Shown here one piece after another: positions 47,492-56,262 of a stretch of 64,000 nucleotides of DNA; the first letter of the stretch is position 1, and every line of letters starts with the position of its first letter. Location of the stretch: NCBI GenBank assembly GCA_938084675.1, contig CALKGM010000003.1:64171-128170 (forward strand), in the 5' to 3' direction. The notes beneath the pieces were generated by a model. The model was not told the DNA's origin and did not search any database. It worked only from the letters and a program-made list of their open reading frames with translations. The DNA comes from Candidatus Poseidoniaceae archaeon. GTDB lineage: Archaea > Thermoplasmatota > Poseidoniia > Poseidoniales > Poseidoniaceae. The position numbers and the translations under genes are program-made.

Positions 47492-47671
47492 ATGTCCAAG
47501 GGTACACCGTCAATGGGAAAGCGTCAGAAGACCACTCACCTACGTTGCCGCCGCTGTGGCCGCAACGCATATCACAAGCAAAAGAAGGTCTGTTCTTCCT
47601 GTGGATACGGCGAAACCGCACGAATGCGTAAATTCAACTGGTCCAAGAAATCTCACCGTCCTAAGGCTTGA
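47492..47671 (+). CDS. rpl37e: Ribosomal protein L37e
   Basis: This 59-aa zinc-ribbon ribosomal protein opens [19 protein letters not shown], a typical L37e start. Its four cysteines are intact (CRRC and CSSC), with [13 protein letters not shown] between them and the basic end [20 protein letters not shown] lies upstream of ATG 47492. PurF follows after 62 nt. Confidence 0.96.
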   Translation: MSKGTPSMGKRQKTTHLRCRRCGRNAYHKQKKVCSSCGYGETARMRKFNWSKKSHRPKA

Positions 47672-47733
47672 TTCTTGCGAATCAATCGCAACGATAAGAA
47701 GCAGGCATGGCTTAGTAGCGATGAGGCGACACC

Positions 47734-49275
47734 ATGTGCGGTATAATCGGTCTAGTTGGTCGGCAAGGATTTCATGTGAATCAATTGCTGTATGACGGCT
47801 TAACAGTACTCCAACATCGCGGTCAAGATGCCGCTGGAATCGTTACTGATTACGAGAGCAATTTCCGTCTTCGGAAATCAAATGGATTGGTTTCTGACAT
47901 TTTCTTTAAACGCCACATGATGAGGTTACAAGGCAATGTTGGAATTGGCCATGTAAGGTACCCTACTGCTGGGTCGTCCTCTCGGGCAGAAGCCCAACCA
48001 TTCTATGTCAATTCGCCTTACGGTATCGCTCTTGCTCACAATGGGAATTTGACCAACGCCGATGAATTGGCGATCATGCTACGTGATGAGTACATGCGAC
48101 ACATCAACACTACCAGTGATTCTGAATTGTTGTTGAACATGTTAGCCGTTGAAATCGGACATCGCTCACGTGCCCTCAAAATTGAAGGAAATCCTCACAT
48201 CAATATTGAAACAATTTTTGGTGCAGTATCCGCTCTTCACGAACACGTTCGTGGTGGTTATGCATGCATTTCCGTCATATCTGGTTACGGAGTGCTGGCA
48301 TTCCGAGACCCAAATGGCATTCGTCCGCTTGTCTTCGGAAAGCGAGAAGTCGAAGGGGAAGAAGAGTACATGGTGGCGAGTGAATCGGTAGCCTTGACGG
48401 CTCTTGGGTTCGATGTTATTCGTGATGTGGCTCCAGGTGAGGCGATTTTCATCAGTTCATCGGGACATCTTTTCACCCGCCAGTGTGCTCCAAAGCGTTC
48501 CTATTCACCTTGTATCTTTGAATTCGTTTATTTTGCTAGGCCAGATTCTGTCATTGACGGAATTTCCGTATACCAGGCTCGTCTAAATCAGGGGCAACGA
48601 CTCGCAGAACGTCTTCTAGAAGAATGGCCAGACCATGACATTGACGCTGTGATCCCAATCCCAGACTCTGGAAGAATTGCAGCCTTGCAAATGGCCAATT
48701 CATTGGACCTGCCTTACCGAGAAGGCTTTGTCAAGAATCGTTACGTTGGGAGGACATTTATCATGCCCGGTCAAGCATTGCGCGAAAAGTCAGTACGGCG
48801 TAAATTAAACGCCATTGAACACGAATTCAAGGGCAAAAACGTTCTTTTGGTTGACGATTCAATCGTTCGCGGCACGACGAGTGCTCAAATCATTGAAATG
48901 GCGCGTGAAGTTGGTGCAGCTAAAGTCTACTTCGCTTCAGCCGCTCCACCAGTTCGCCATCCAAATGTCTACGGCATTGACATGCCGGCAGTGAATGAAT
49001 TCATTGCCGACGGAAAAACTGTTGAAGAGATTGGCGATGTCATCGGCGCAGACCGCTTGTTTTACCAAACATTGGAAGACTTAGTGGATGTTACCTGGAA
49101 TGACCAGGCAGGAATTGACCGCTTTGATTCAAGTTGTTTTGATGGCGATTATGTTACCGGCGACATTGACAAAGCATACCTCGACCGACTTGATTTCGCC
49201 CGAAATGATGCTGCTAAAAATCAGTCCCATGATGATGATGCCGTCATCGATCTCCACAACGATGAAGAAAACTGA
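47734..49275 (+). CDS. purF: Amidophosphoribosyltransferase
   Basis: This 513-aa enzyme makes 5-phosphoribosylamine from PRPP and glutamine, the first committed step of purine synthesis. The class II glutamine amidotransferase domain begins MCGIIGLVG, where Cys2 becomes the N-terminal nucleophile after Met removal; [11 protein letters not shown] follows. The C-terminal phosphoribosyltransferase domain has the PRPP loop [16 protein letters not shown]. The last 30 residues are an acidic extension. Its length is usual for the family. Confidence 0.96.
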   Translation: MCGIIGLVGRQGFHVNQLLYDGLTVLQHRGQDAAGIVTDYESNFRLRKSNGLVSDIFFKRHMMRLQGNVGIGHVRYPTAGSSSRAEAQPFYVNSPYGIALAHNGNLTNADELAIMLRDEYMRHINTTSDSELLLNMLAVEIGHRSRALKIEGNPHINIETIFGAVSALHEHVRGGYACISVISGYGVLAFRDPNGIRPLVFGKREVEGEEEYMVASESVALTALGFDVIRDVAPGEAIFISSSGHLFTRQCAPKRSYSPCIFEFVYFARPDSVIDGISVYQARLNQGQRLAERLLEEWPDHDIDAVIPIPDSGRIAALQMANSLDLPYREGFVKNRYVGRTFIMPGQALREKSVRRKLNAIEHEFKGKNVLLVDDSIVRGTTSAQIIEMAREVGAAKVYFASAAPPVRHPNVYGIDMPAVNEFIADGKTVEEIGDVIGADRLFYQTLEDLVDVTWNDQAGIDRFDSSCFDGDYVTGDIDKAYLDRLDFARNDAAKNQSHDDDAVIDLHNDEEN

Positions 49276-49334
49276 GACCGCGTACTTGCCCAACTTGTGC
49301 GAGGCCTTTTCTAAGGTGTAGCACAGCACCTTCC

Positions 49335-50978
49335 ATGCTCTTCACACGTGGCGCTTCTCGATTGGTTGAATCCGAAGGGAAGGTAAGCCATCTGATGTTT
49401 GATGAAGCGACCGCACATCTTACTTGGGTTGAAGGCACAAGGCGAATACATATCGCCATTCTTGACGAGAATGACCAATGCAAGATGACCTCGGTTTTTG
49501 AGCATAGAAATGATGTATCCTCTCTGCAGTTTCATCGCAATCAATTGGTTGTTGGCGATGAAATTGACGGCCTTGTATTCTATGATTTAGAGGGCAGTAT
49601 TTTGGGGCAGCAAGCCATAGATGCTGGGGTGGTACAATGTGTTCCTTGGGGTCAATGTTTGGTAGTTTTGGACGGCCTTGGACAACTTCTCTCTGTAAAA
49701 GATGGGCAAACAGTCTCATCTTTGTCCTCTAAATTTGGATTTGAGGACATCATCATGATGGACGCTTCAGGTGACAGCATCTACATTGCACAGCAAAACG
49801 GAGCAGTGCATTGTCTTGACGAGGATGCAATTCTATGGTCACGACCCATGCGAGGGACGATTGGAGAGCGAATTACCGGCATGGGGTTGACTGAACAGGG
49901 TAACTTTTTCTTGACTCGGGAAGGACACGCGTTGGTTGCTGGTGATGAGGAAGCCATTGAACTTGAATTATGGTCGAAGGGTGAACTTATTCTTCGTGAT
50001 GAATTACGTATGCGACTACTTACATCCTGCACAGGGGCGGTGGGCTCCTACCTTGGATTTGATAATGGGGAGGTTCATCATCTCCAAGAAGACGGTTCGC
50101 TAAAACTCATAATGGAAACTCAACATCCCATTTTTTCCTTAGTTCACACGCAGGGGACTGTTGCCGCAAGTTCTTGGTTCTTCATTCATGGAATAGACGC
50201 TAACGGTCCAGTCTGGAAGGTGGAGCATCAAGGAATGGCGCAATGGCTTCACACAGATCGTCAACGAGGGCGTATTTATTTTGCAGGTGATGATCAAAAT
50301 GATTACACCGACGCAGAACCTATCGGATGGATTGACCTAAAGGGAGAACTGATTGAAATGGACCCTACAGAATTATCGCTGTGGTTTACCACAACATCTG
50401 AATCCATGGGGCTGAATGCTGAAGAACTCTACAACGGGAACGATGACGACGTTCTTGCTCTTCTTACCGAAACGGAACGGGAATCAATGAATACTCAAGA
50501 GATGAACAACGGGGAGCTGGACCTTCTTCTGAATGCAATGTCCAACGACATCAGTCCGACGTCAGAACCTCAATCTTCGTTAATGGCTGATGAATCCGAT
50601 TTGTTAGACGCACTCAACAACCCCACCGAATCCATGTTGATGCAAGAGGATGAGGATGAGTTGTTCGAGGCCCTGTCATCTCAGCATGATGAAATCCTCA
50701 AACCACAAGCATCAGCAGGAGACGACCAGCGCCTAAGAGCGGATGATGATGGAACCTGCGTGGTATTGTTGAACGGTAACGGAACGTTTGACCCCCATCA
50801 GCAAGTAAAATCATGGTCATGGATTGAAGCCTCCGGAAGAGAAATTGCAACAACCTCACAGGTCCGATTGAAATTACCACTTGGCGTTCACTCGTTTGAG
50901 TTACGCGTTGTTGACCAGCAAGGTGGATGGACTTCAGACCGGCTTACAGTTACAGTTTTGGAAGGCTCAACCTCATGA
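49335..50978 (+). CDS. Probable intracellular beta-propeller protein with C-terminal PKD-like domain
   Basis: This 547-aa protein has no signal peptide. Residues about 1-340 form repeated short beta-strand blocks typical of a WD40/PQQ-type propeller (for example NQLVVGDEIDGLVFYDLEGS and DSIYIAQQNGAVHCLDED). Residues about 370-455 are acidic and probably disordered (LDLLLNAMSND, LLDALNNPTE). The last 85 residues look like a PKD or Ig-like domain (LNGNGTFDPHQQVKSWSWIEA to VHSFELRVVDQQGGW). The MBL hydrolase gene overlaps its stop by 4 nt. No family or function is recognised. Confidence 0.7.
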   Translation: MLFTRGASRLVESEGKVSHLMFDEATAHLTWVEGTRRIHIAILDENDQCKMTSVFEHRNDVSSLQFHRNQLVVGDEIDGLVFYDLEGSILGQQAIDAGVVQCVPWGQCLVVLDGLGQLLSVKDGQTVSSLSSKFGFEDIIMMDASGDSIYIAQQNGAVHCLDEDAILWSRPMRGTIGERITGMGLTEQGNFFLTREGHALVAGDEEAIELELWSKGELILRDELRMRLLTSCTGAVGSYLGFDNGEVHHLQEDGSLKLIMETQHPIFSLVHTQGTVAASSWFFIHGIDANGPVWKVEHQGMAQWLHTDRQRGRIYFAGDDQNDYTDAEPIGWIDLKGELIEMDPTELSLWFTTTSESMGLNAEELYNGNDDDVLALLTETERESMNTQEMNNGELDLLLNAMSNDISPTSEPQSSLMADESDLLDALNNPTESMLMQEDEDELFEALSSQHDEILKPQASAGDDQRLRADDDGTCVVLLNGNGTFDPHQQVKSWSWIEASGREIATTSQVRLKLPLGVHSFELRVVDQQGGWTSDRLTVTVLEGSTS

Positions 50979-51769
50979 AGGACCTCCACCTCCGAGAGGC
51001 TATGGCCCTCACAAATCCTTGGATTGAGAATTTCTTTGTTGGTCCACTTCAGATGCGGTGTTCAGTGGTTACAGATTCTAAAACAGGAGACACCATCATC
51101 ATAGACGGCGGCGATGAACCTCAACGCCTTATCGACTGGATTGAATCATTTTCTGGAAGCGGACCAGATTGGTCAACAGGCCCTAGCACGCCGGAAGAAG
51201 CCTCCGAGGCAGGCATTCCCAAGCGGAAGGTTGTGGCTTTGGTCAATACACATGCTCATTTTGACCACAGCGGTTTCATTCCGGTTCTCAAGGCTCACTA
51301 CGGAGTAGATTGGTTCTTACATCCAGACGATACAATGCTTCAAACTCTGGCACAAACATCTGGAATGCGTTACGGGCTTCAACTACCGGTGCCTGCAGTA
51401 GCAGACGAAGCACTCGTTGCCTCACAATGGCATTCATTTGGCTCTATCTCGCTTCAAGCACTCCATACGCCAGGTCATACACTTGGGGGATGCTGTTTAC
51501 TCGTGGAAGTCAACGGTGCACCGAATCATATTTTCGTAGGAGATACGTTGTTTGCTGGTTCAGTTGGCAGAACCGACATCCCGCATTCTGGTGGCGACTT
51601 TGAGCTCCTTGCATCCTCAATCCACACACAATTATGGCCGTTGGAATTGGACACTGTCGTCCATCCGGGGCACGGTCCATTGACAACAATTGGTCAAGAA
51701 AGAGCATCAAACCCATTTGTTGGGGACCAAGCCGGAAGCGGCGTGTACGGTTTTGGTAAGTACGCTTGA
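50975..51769 (+). CDS. Metallo-beta-lactamase-fold hydrolase (glyoxalase II-like)
   Basis: This 264-aa dinuclear zinc hydrolase has the NTHAHFDHSGFI metal motif (HxHxDH) near residue 93. Further ligands are in LHTPGHTLGGCC, FVGDTLFAGSVGRTD, and the last histidine in VVHPGHGPLTTIG. This set is closest to hydroxyacylglutathione hydrolase and persulphide dioxygenase-like enzymes. ATG 50975 overlaps the stop of the propeller gene (ATGA); ATG 51002 is an alternative that matches the conserved N-terminus better. The stop abuts the convergent etfA gene. Confidence 0.85.
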   Translation: MKDLHLREAMALTNPWIENFFVGPLQMRCSVVTDSKTGDTIIIDGGDEPQRLIDWIESFSGSGPDWSTGPSTPEEASEAGIPKRKVVALVNTHAHFDHSGFIPVLKAHYGVDWFLHPDDTMLQTLAQTSGMRYGLQLPVPAVADEALVASQWHSFGSISLQALHTPGHTLGGCCLLVEVNGAPNHIFVGDTLFAGSVGRTDIPHSGGDFELLASSIHTQLWPLELDTVVHPGHGPLTTIGQERASNPFVGDQAGSGVYGFGKYA

Positions 51770-52702
51770 TCAGCCCATCATAGTCTGGAACTGCGCTTGT
51801 AGTACCGGAAGTGCTTCTTCCCATGTTGCGACGATTCCATAGTCAGCATGCTTGAAGATTGGTGCGTCAGCATCTTTGTTGATGGCGACAATGTATCTTG
51901 AGGAACGCATTCCAGCAAGGTGCTGAATGGCTCCTGATATTCCAACTGCGATGTAGAGGTTGGGGTTGACAGTTTTTCCCGTTTGTCCAACTTGCATGGA
52001 GTGTGGAATTGCTTCCCACGTATCTACTGCAGCACGGGAGGCTCCGACTGCTGCCCCGATGGTGTCAGCAACTGCTTCAAGGTGAGTGAAGTTGTCTGGT
52101 GAGCCCATACCACGTCCTCCGGAGATGACGATATTTGCTTCAGAAACATCAAGGCGTTCAGATGCTCGAGCCATGAATTCTTGTACTGAGGTCGCTACAT
52201 CTCCCGTTGTATCAACGACGGAAACGCTGGTTTGCCCTCCTTCTTGGACAGGCGTGAACACGTTGGAACGAACCGAGACCACACTGGCGCTGCCAAGTGC
52301 TACGGTTTGCATGGCCTTTCCGGAGTAGACCGGTGATGTCACGTGGTTACCCTCGATCTTCACTACGTCCTGTACGACAGGGAGGTTGCGGCGAGCCGCG
52401 ATTCGTGCTGCCAAGTCCTTTGACTGAGGTGACGCTCCGGTAACGATGGTTCCCTGAGGCATGATTGCATCTAGAGCGGATGCCCATCCGGCGGCGTCAT
52501 AGTTTTCGAAAGCAGCGGATTTCGCTGCAATAAGGCCGGAGATTCCGGACCAAGAAGTAGCGCTATCTGCTGCTCCAGCATCAGTACAGGGCACAATAAG
52601 TGTTGGTTCTGCTCCAAGTGCACAGGCAGCTGCTACGAGTTCAGCAGTGCTTGGATGGATGGTGTTGTTGTTCATTTCTGCAATTACAATCGTTTCACTC
52701 AT
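51770..52702 (-). CDS. etfA: Electron transfer flavoprotein alpha subunit
   Basis: This 310-aa FAD-binding subunit of ETF accepts electrons from acyl-CoA dehydrogenases and passes them to the quinone pool. The C-terminal FAD domain shows ISGGRGMGSPDNFTHLEAVAD, VGASRAAVDTW, QVGQTGKTVNPNLYIAVGIS and AINKDADAPIFKHADYGIV. The beta subunit lies 9 nt upstream. A partner, glutaryl-CoA dehydrogenase, is encoded about 5 kb away. Confidence 0.95.
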   Translation of the reverse strand: MSETIVIAEMNNNTIHPSTAELVAAACALGAEPTLIVPCTDAGAADSATSWSGISGLIAAKSAAFENYDAAGWASALDAIMPQGTIVTGASPQSKDLAARIAARRNLPVVQDVVKIEGNHVTSPVYSGKAMQTVALGSASVVSVRSNVFTPVQEGGQTSVSVVDTTGDVATSVQEFMARASERLDVSEANIVISGGRGMGSPDNFTHLEAVADTIGAAVGASRAAVDTWEAIPHSMQVGQTGKTVNPNLYIAVGISGAIQHLAGMRSSRYIVAINKDADAPIFKHADYGIVATWEEALPVLQAQFQTMMG

Positions 52703-52711
52703 GGTATCACT

Positions 52712-53449
52712 TCACAATACGTTGGCCTCATCCCGGAGCAGTTGTGCTACTTCTGCAGCTGCTTGGCCACCTTGGTAGGACTTTCCTGCAGGTTTTGCGG
52801 GAGGGAGGGATTGGCTTACGACGGTAGCCGTGGAGGGAGGTGCTTCAATTGTGCGAACATCTACAGCAGCTTTCTTTGCTTGCATTATTCCCTTGATGTT
52901 TGCCTTTCGAACTTTGAAACTTCCCTTGTCGCACGACACAACTGCTGGAAGTGGTACATCGAGGCGGACATTGCCACCGTTACCAGGGGCGGTAACCGAA
53001 AGGCCACCGTCGAAACTTGCAGAGATTACATTTGAGGCTGAGGACCAGCCGAGGCGCTCGGCTACACCGGGTCCTGTTGAGCCGGCGCCGGTATCTGCAG
53101 CGGATTTCCCACAGTAGACCACTTCAGCACCGAGGCTAGAAATGGCTTCTTTGAGCACTGTTTGTAGAGCATTGGTGTCCATTGAATCCGATGATTCAAT
53201 ACGAACAATATTGTCGACTCCCATGGCCTTTGCATCCTTGAGGATTTTTTCTGACGCTGGTCCTCCAACCGTCAAGGCGGTTACTTCGCCACCAGCGGCT
53301 TCTTTGTGGAGTAGCGCAGTTTCTAGCGCAAATTCATCATAGGGGCTCATGACCATTTTCACAGCAGACAAGTCAACGGTTTGGCCGTTGATGGCTATCT
53401 TGGCGTTGGTATCAGGGACTTGCTTTACAAGGACGACAATGGTTGGCAT
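52712..53449 (-). CDS. etfB: Electron transfer flavoprotein beta subunit
   Basis: This 245-aa AMP-binding subunit of ETF begins MPTIVVLVKQVPDTNAKIAI and has the conserved SPYDEFALETALLHKE. KSAADTGAGSTGPGVAERLG and VSCDKGSFKVRKANIKGIM follow. ATG 53449 is used because GAGTGA lies upstream and the three residues before it are not conserved. It forms an operon with etfA. It is divergent from the MCM-N gene across about 157 nt. Confidence 0.95.
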   Translation of the reverse strand: MPTIVVLVKQVPDTNAKIAINGQTVDLSAVKMVMSPYDEFALETALLHKEAAGGEVTALTVGGPASEKILKDAKAMGVDNIVRIESSDSMDTNALQTVLKEAISSLGAEVVYCGKSAADTGAGSTGPGVAERLGWSSASNVISASFDGGLSVTAPGNGGNVRLDVPLPAVVSCDKGSFKVRKANIKGIMQAKKAAVDVRTIEAPPSTATVVSQSLPPAKPAGKSYQGGQAAAEVAQLLRDEANVL

Positions 53450-53606
53450 GGGGGTCACTCATCCGAGTACGGATGGATGAACCACCGGCATCCAATTCAT
53501 GAACCTTGTCACCGTTGCATATGGGTCAAAGATGGCCTGATTTGGTGGGCCAAGTTTGATGTCAATCCGCCAAGACTATGAACCTTCAACAAAGCGGTAG
53601 AATTCC

Positions 53607-54464
53607 ATGCCAGCAGAAGAACCCATTGACCTCGGTGAGAAAGATCAGAACTTGCTTGCAGCATGGCGAATCCTATTCGAAAAGGAGTATTCGGCTGAAA
53701 TTAAGGACTTAGAGGGCCTGGAAATGAATGTGTTCGGCTTTGAAGTACAACACGATGTCATGGCGAAAGATAAGTTCCTCAAAACTGAATTCCACCTCAA
53801 TCCAGCAAGGACCCTCTCTATGGGTGACAAGGTCTTGAAGGAACAATTTGACCAAAATGGAGTTCTTACTCGTCCGGTTGTCAGGGTCGTGAATTTGAGC
53901 GAAAACTACCATCGAACCATGGATGAACTTCGAATGCGAGACCGAGACAGGCTTCTCTACGTAGATGTGAAAATTGCCCACGTATCTCATCCATACGGCT
54001 GGCTCAAGTCGGCGAGTTACAAATGCAGGGATTGTGGAACTCCGACAGAAGTAAAACAGCGTAGGGCTAGGGAGCGGGAAAGTCCGAGCGTTTGCGGTAT
54101 TTGTCTTCAAAAATCGTTGGATGCTATAGACACGAAGGATATTCCAATCGCTCACTTCTATCCTCGGCCTAATTTCCGAATGTTAATTGATGAGTGCTAT
54201 TATGAAGATGTTCAAGACGTATCAATGCGGCAAATCAGTTACAACAAGGATCACCATTTGATTCAGTGCTCAGCAAAATTCGAATTAATCGGGACACTGT
54301 CTGATGACCTCGTGGGTGATGTAGAGAGTTCATCCTTCATGCGAGTCAACGGTATTCTCAGAGTACAACCCATTCCGACCCGAAACTTTGCTAAAGATAC
54401 ACGCCGTTTGCTCTCAATAGACGTCATCAGCGTCGAACCCTTACCTATTATTGATACTAAGTAG
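53607..54464 (+). CDS. Stand-alone MCM N-terminal-domain-like protein (no AAA+ motor)
   Basis: This 285-aa protein looks like the N-terminal half of the replicative helicase MCM. A helical subdomain spans about 1-115 (LAAWRILFEKEYSAEIKDLEG). Next comes an OB-fold strand pair with a four-cysteine zinc ribbon (C140-x2-C143 and C163-x2-C166, in YKCRDCG and CGICL). A segment LSDDLVGDVESSSFMRVNGI then matches MCM patterns such as DDLV-x6-G-x-x-V-x-V-x-G-I-L, and the end reads IDVISVEPL. MCM Walker motifs are absent and the stop is clean, so this is not a truncated fragment at a contig edge. It could bind DNA or MCM itself. Confidence 0.68.
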   Translation: MPAEEPIDLGEKDQNLLAAWRILFEKEYSAEIKDLEGLEMNVFGFEVQHDVMAKDKFLKTEFHLNPARTLSMGDKVLKEQFDQNGVLTRPVVRVVNLSENYHRTMDELRMRDRDRLLYVDVKIAHVSHPYGWLKSASYKCRDCGTPTEVKQRRARERESPSVCGICLQKSLDAIDTKDIPIAHFYPRPNFRMLIDECYYEDVQDVSMRQISYNKDHHLIQCSAKFELIGTLSDDLVGDVESSSFMRVNGILRVQPIPTRNFAKDTRRLLSIDVISVEPLPIIDTK

Positions 54465-54466
54465 GT

Positions 54467-55612
54467 TTATGCTTGCATAAGTGCAGTAACGGCGTTAAGG
54501 GCGTCAGGATTTGCATCAAAATATGCCTCAACAGATTGCAAACCTTTTGCAAGTCCATCAGCAACTCCAAATTTTGCGTCAAGTGGGTGCAAGGTGCCGT
54601 TAGTCACTGCTTCTTTGAATGCCTCAAGGGTAGTCCATGTACTCGGTTCTCCGAACCGCGGGTCAGGTGTCACCACTATTTCTCCGAACTCGGGCAGTAC
54701 AATGTGTTCGGCAAGTTCGTAAACAGGTGAGTTTTGATCTTCAGGGTCCAAGTATGCTTTTCGCATTTTCTTACGAATTCGTTCATGGGTGTCGTGAAGA
54801 AGCAGCGCGCCTGCAGGGTCAGATTTCGACATTTTGTGGTCAAAGGATTCCATCCGACTACCAGATGCTTTGAGTGATGAAATGATAGGGGTGTGGAGGC
54901 AAGTTGCCTTTTCCCATCCATACTTCGAGGCAACATCTCTCATGAACATGTGAGCCTTTCGTTGGTCCATGCCTCCGATTGCAATGTCAATGTTCATTTC
55001 GAATATATCAGCGGCCTGCATAGCGGGATAGTAGAATTTTGAGAGGTCATGGTCTGAAGAAGCCTCGTCCCTACCCATGATGGTAAACGTCTTGCGGACC
55101 ATAGCCAGCGTGGCTCCCTTTGAACAGCGTAGGACACGGGCCCAGTACTCGCTGGATTCCATTACTTCGCTTGCCCACTTGAACTGGAGTTGTCCAGGTC
55201 CGGGTCCCTCTGGAGGGTTACCCAAGAGGGCCCTAAAGGTCTCCTCCATGTACCGTGCAGTGGTCTGGATTGCATCCATATCGCCTCCGAATTTGTCATT
55301 CACCCATGCGTGCCAGTCGGCTAGGAAGACGAGAACGTTGGTATCTGCGTCGAGCATTCTACGTAGTTGGAGCGACAGTACCTTCCAGCCGATGTGAGCC
55401 TTTCCACTTGGTTCAAATCCAACATAACATCGGATAATACCGTCTCCGGATGTTGAGGTGTCTTCAGTCAAACACTTCACGAGATGCTCTAATCCAACTA
55501 CTTCGTCAACGTGACCAACGATCATTCCAAGCCGTTCTTTCTTCTCTGAGGAAAGTTCATTGATTTCAGGAATCCGCTCCATAAAAGCATCCAATGGATT
55601 CTCTGCTGCCAT
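54467..55612 (-). CDS. tyrS: Tyrosyl-tRNA synthetase, archaeal type
   Basis: This 381-aa class I synthetase charges tRNA-Tyr. The HIGH-like motif is KAHIGW in RCYVGFEPSGKAHIGWK, and the KMSKS loop is HKMSKSDP. FYYPAMQAADIFEMNIDIAIGG and GMDQRKAHMFMRDV match TyrRS better than TrpRS. GAGGGTGA lies before ATG 55612. It follows the DUF5611-like gene by 10 nt on the same strand, and ends 2 nt from the convergent MCM-N gene. Confidence 0.92.
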   Translation of the reverse strand: MAAENPLDAFMERIPEINELSSEKKERLGMIVGHVDEVVGLEHLVKCLTEDTSTSGDGIIRCYVGFEPSGKAHIGWKVLSLQLRRMLDADTNVLVFLADWHAWVNDKFGGDMDAIQTTARYMEETFRALLGNPPEGPGPGQLQFKWASEVMESSEYWARVLRCSKGATLAMVRKTFTIMGRDEASSDHDLSKFYYPAMQAADIFEMNIDIAIGGMDQRKAHMFMRDVASKYGWEKATCLHTPIISSLKASGSRMESFDHKMSKSDPAGALLLHDTHERIRKKMRKAYLDPEDQNSPVYELAEHIVLPEFGEIVVTPDPRFGEPSTWTTLEAFKEAVTNGTLHPLDAKFGVADGLAKGLQSVEAYFDANPDALNAVTALMQA

Positions 55613-55622
55613 AGAATCACCC

Positions 55623-56144
55623 TCAAAAGAGGTCGTTTAGTTTCTTGACTTGGCCTTCAGACGGAGGAGTTCCCGCGTCAACCATGCCTTGCAACTTCTC
55701 GATAAGTTCGTGTGCCTTTGCTTGTGTTTCTGCGGAGACATCCATTAGTTCCATGGCTTTATGAGCCATTTTGATAGCGGATTTAGCTTTTGAGAACTTC
55801 TTTGCTTCTTCCTTAGCCTTGTCCCCACGTTGTTTTGCAGAGTATCCCGTAGCTTCGTCCAAAAATCCAGACCACCGGCGGCGGGATTCCATGGCCATCT
55901 CCCGGCCATTTTCTCCTTCTAGGAATTCGCCAAGAGCGCTTCCTTTGAGCTGTTCTACATCAACTGCGAGTTTACCTGCTGCGTCAAAGGACCCTTGAAC
56001 CATCACCAAAAGTCCGTATGAGCCCGTGAATACGCCATCGGCGTCCACATTGATGTTTTCAAAATATTGGGTTGCGAGTTTTGCCAACCCTGCATTTCCG
56101 CCCATCGTCTTTTGCACGCCTCTCTTTACAGCAAATCGCTCCAT
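55623..56144 (-). CDS. DUF5611-like protein
   Basis: This 173-aa protein begins MERFAVKRGVQKTMGGN and has the FLDEATGYSAKQRGDKAKEE motif. As I recall it, that resembles the F-x-E-A-T-G-x-x-A-K-x-R region of the archaeal DUF5611 family. An alpha-beta N-terminal domain of about 110 residues is followed by lysine-rich helices. The function is unknown. It precedes tyrS by 10 nt, probably as one transcript. A TATA-like GCTTATGTC at 56167-56175 suggests a leaderless start at 56144. Confidence 0.7.
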   Translation of the reverse strand: MERFAVKRGVQKTMGGNAGLAKLATQYFENINVDADGVFTGSYGLLVMVQGSFDAAGKLAVDVEQLKGSALGEFLEGENGREMAMESRRRWSGFLDEATGYSAKQRGDKAKEEAKKFSKAKSAIKMAHKAMELMDVSAETQAKAHELIEKLQGMVDAGTPPSEGQVKKLNDLF

Positions 56145-56262
56145 GGTTTAGCGAAGCACACCTTTGACATAAGCATCACCGTTCAACTTGCTGAAATGAC
56201 GGGATAGTGAAGGGGCATATTTCGTCGGAGAGACTTTGATACATGGGCTGGTGCATCGGGGT

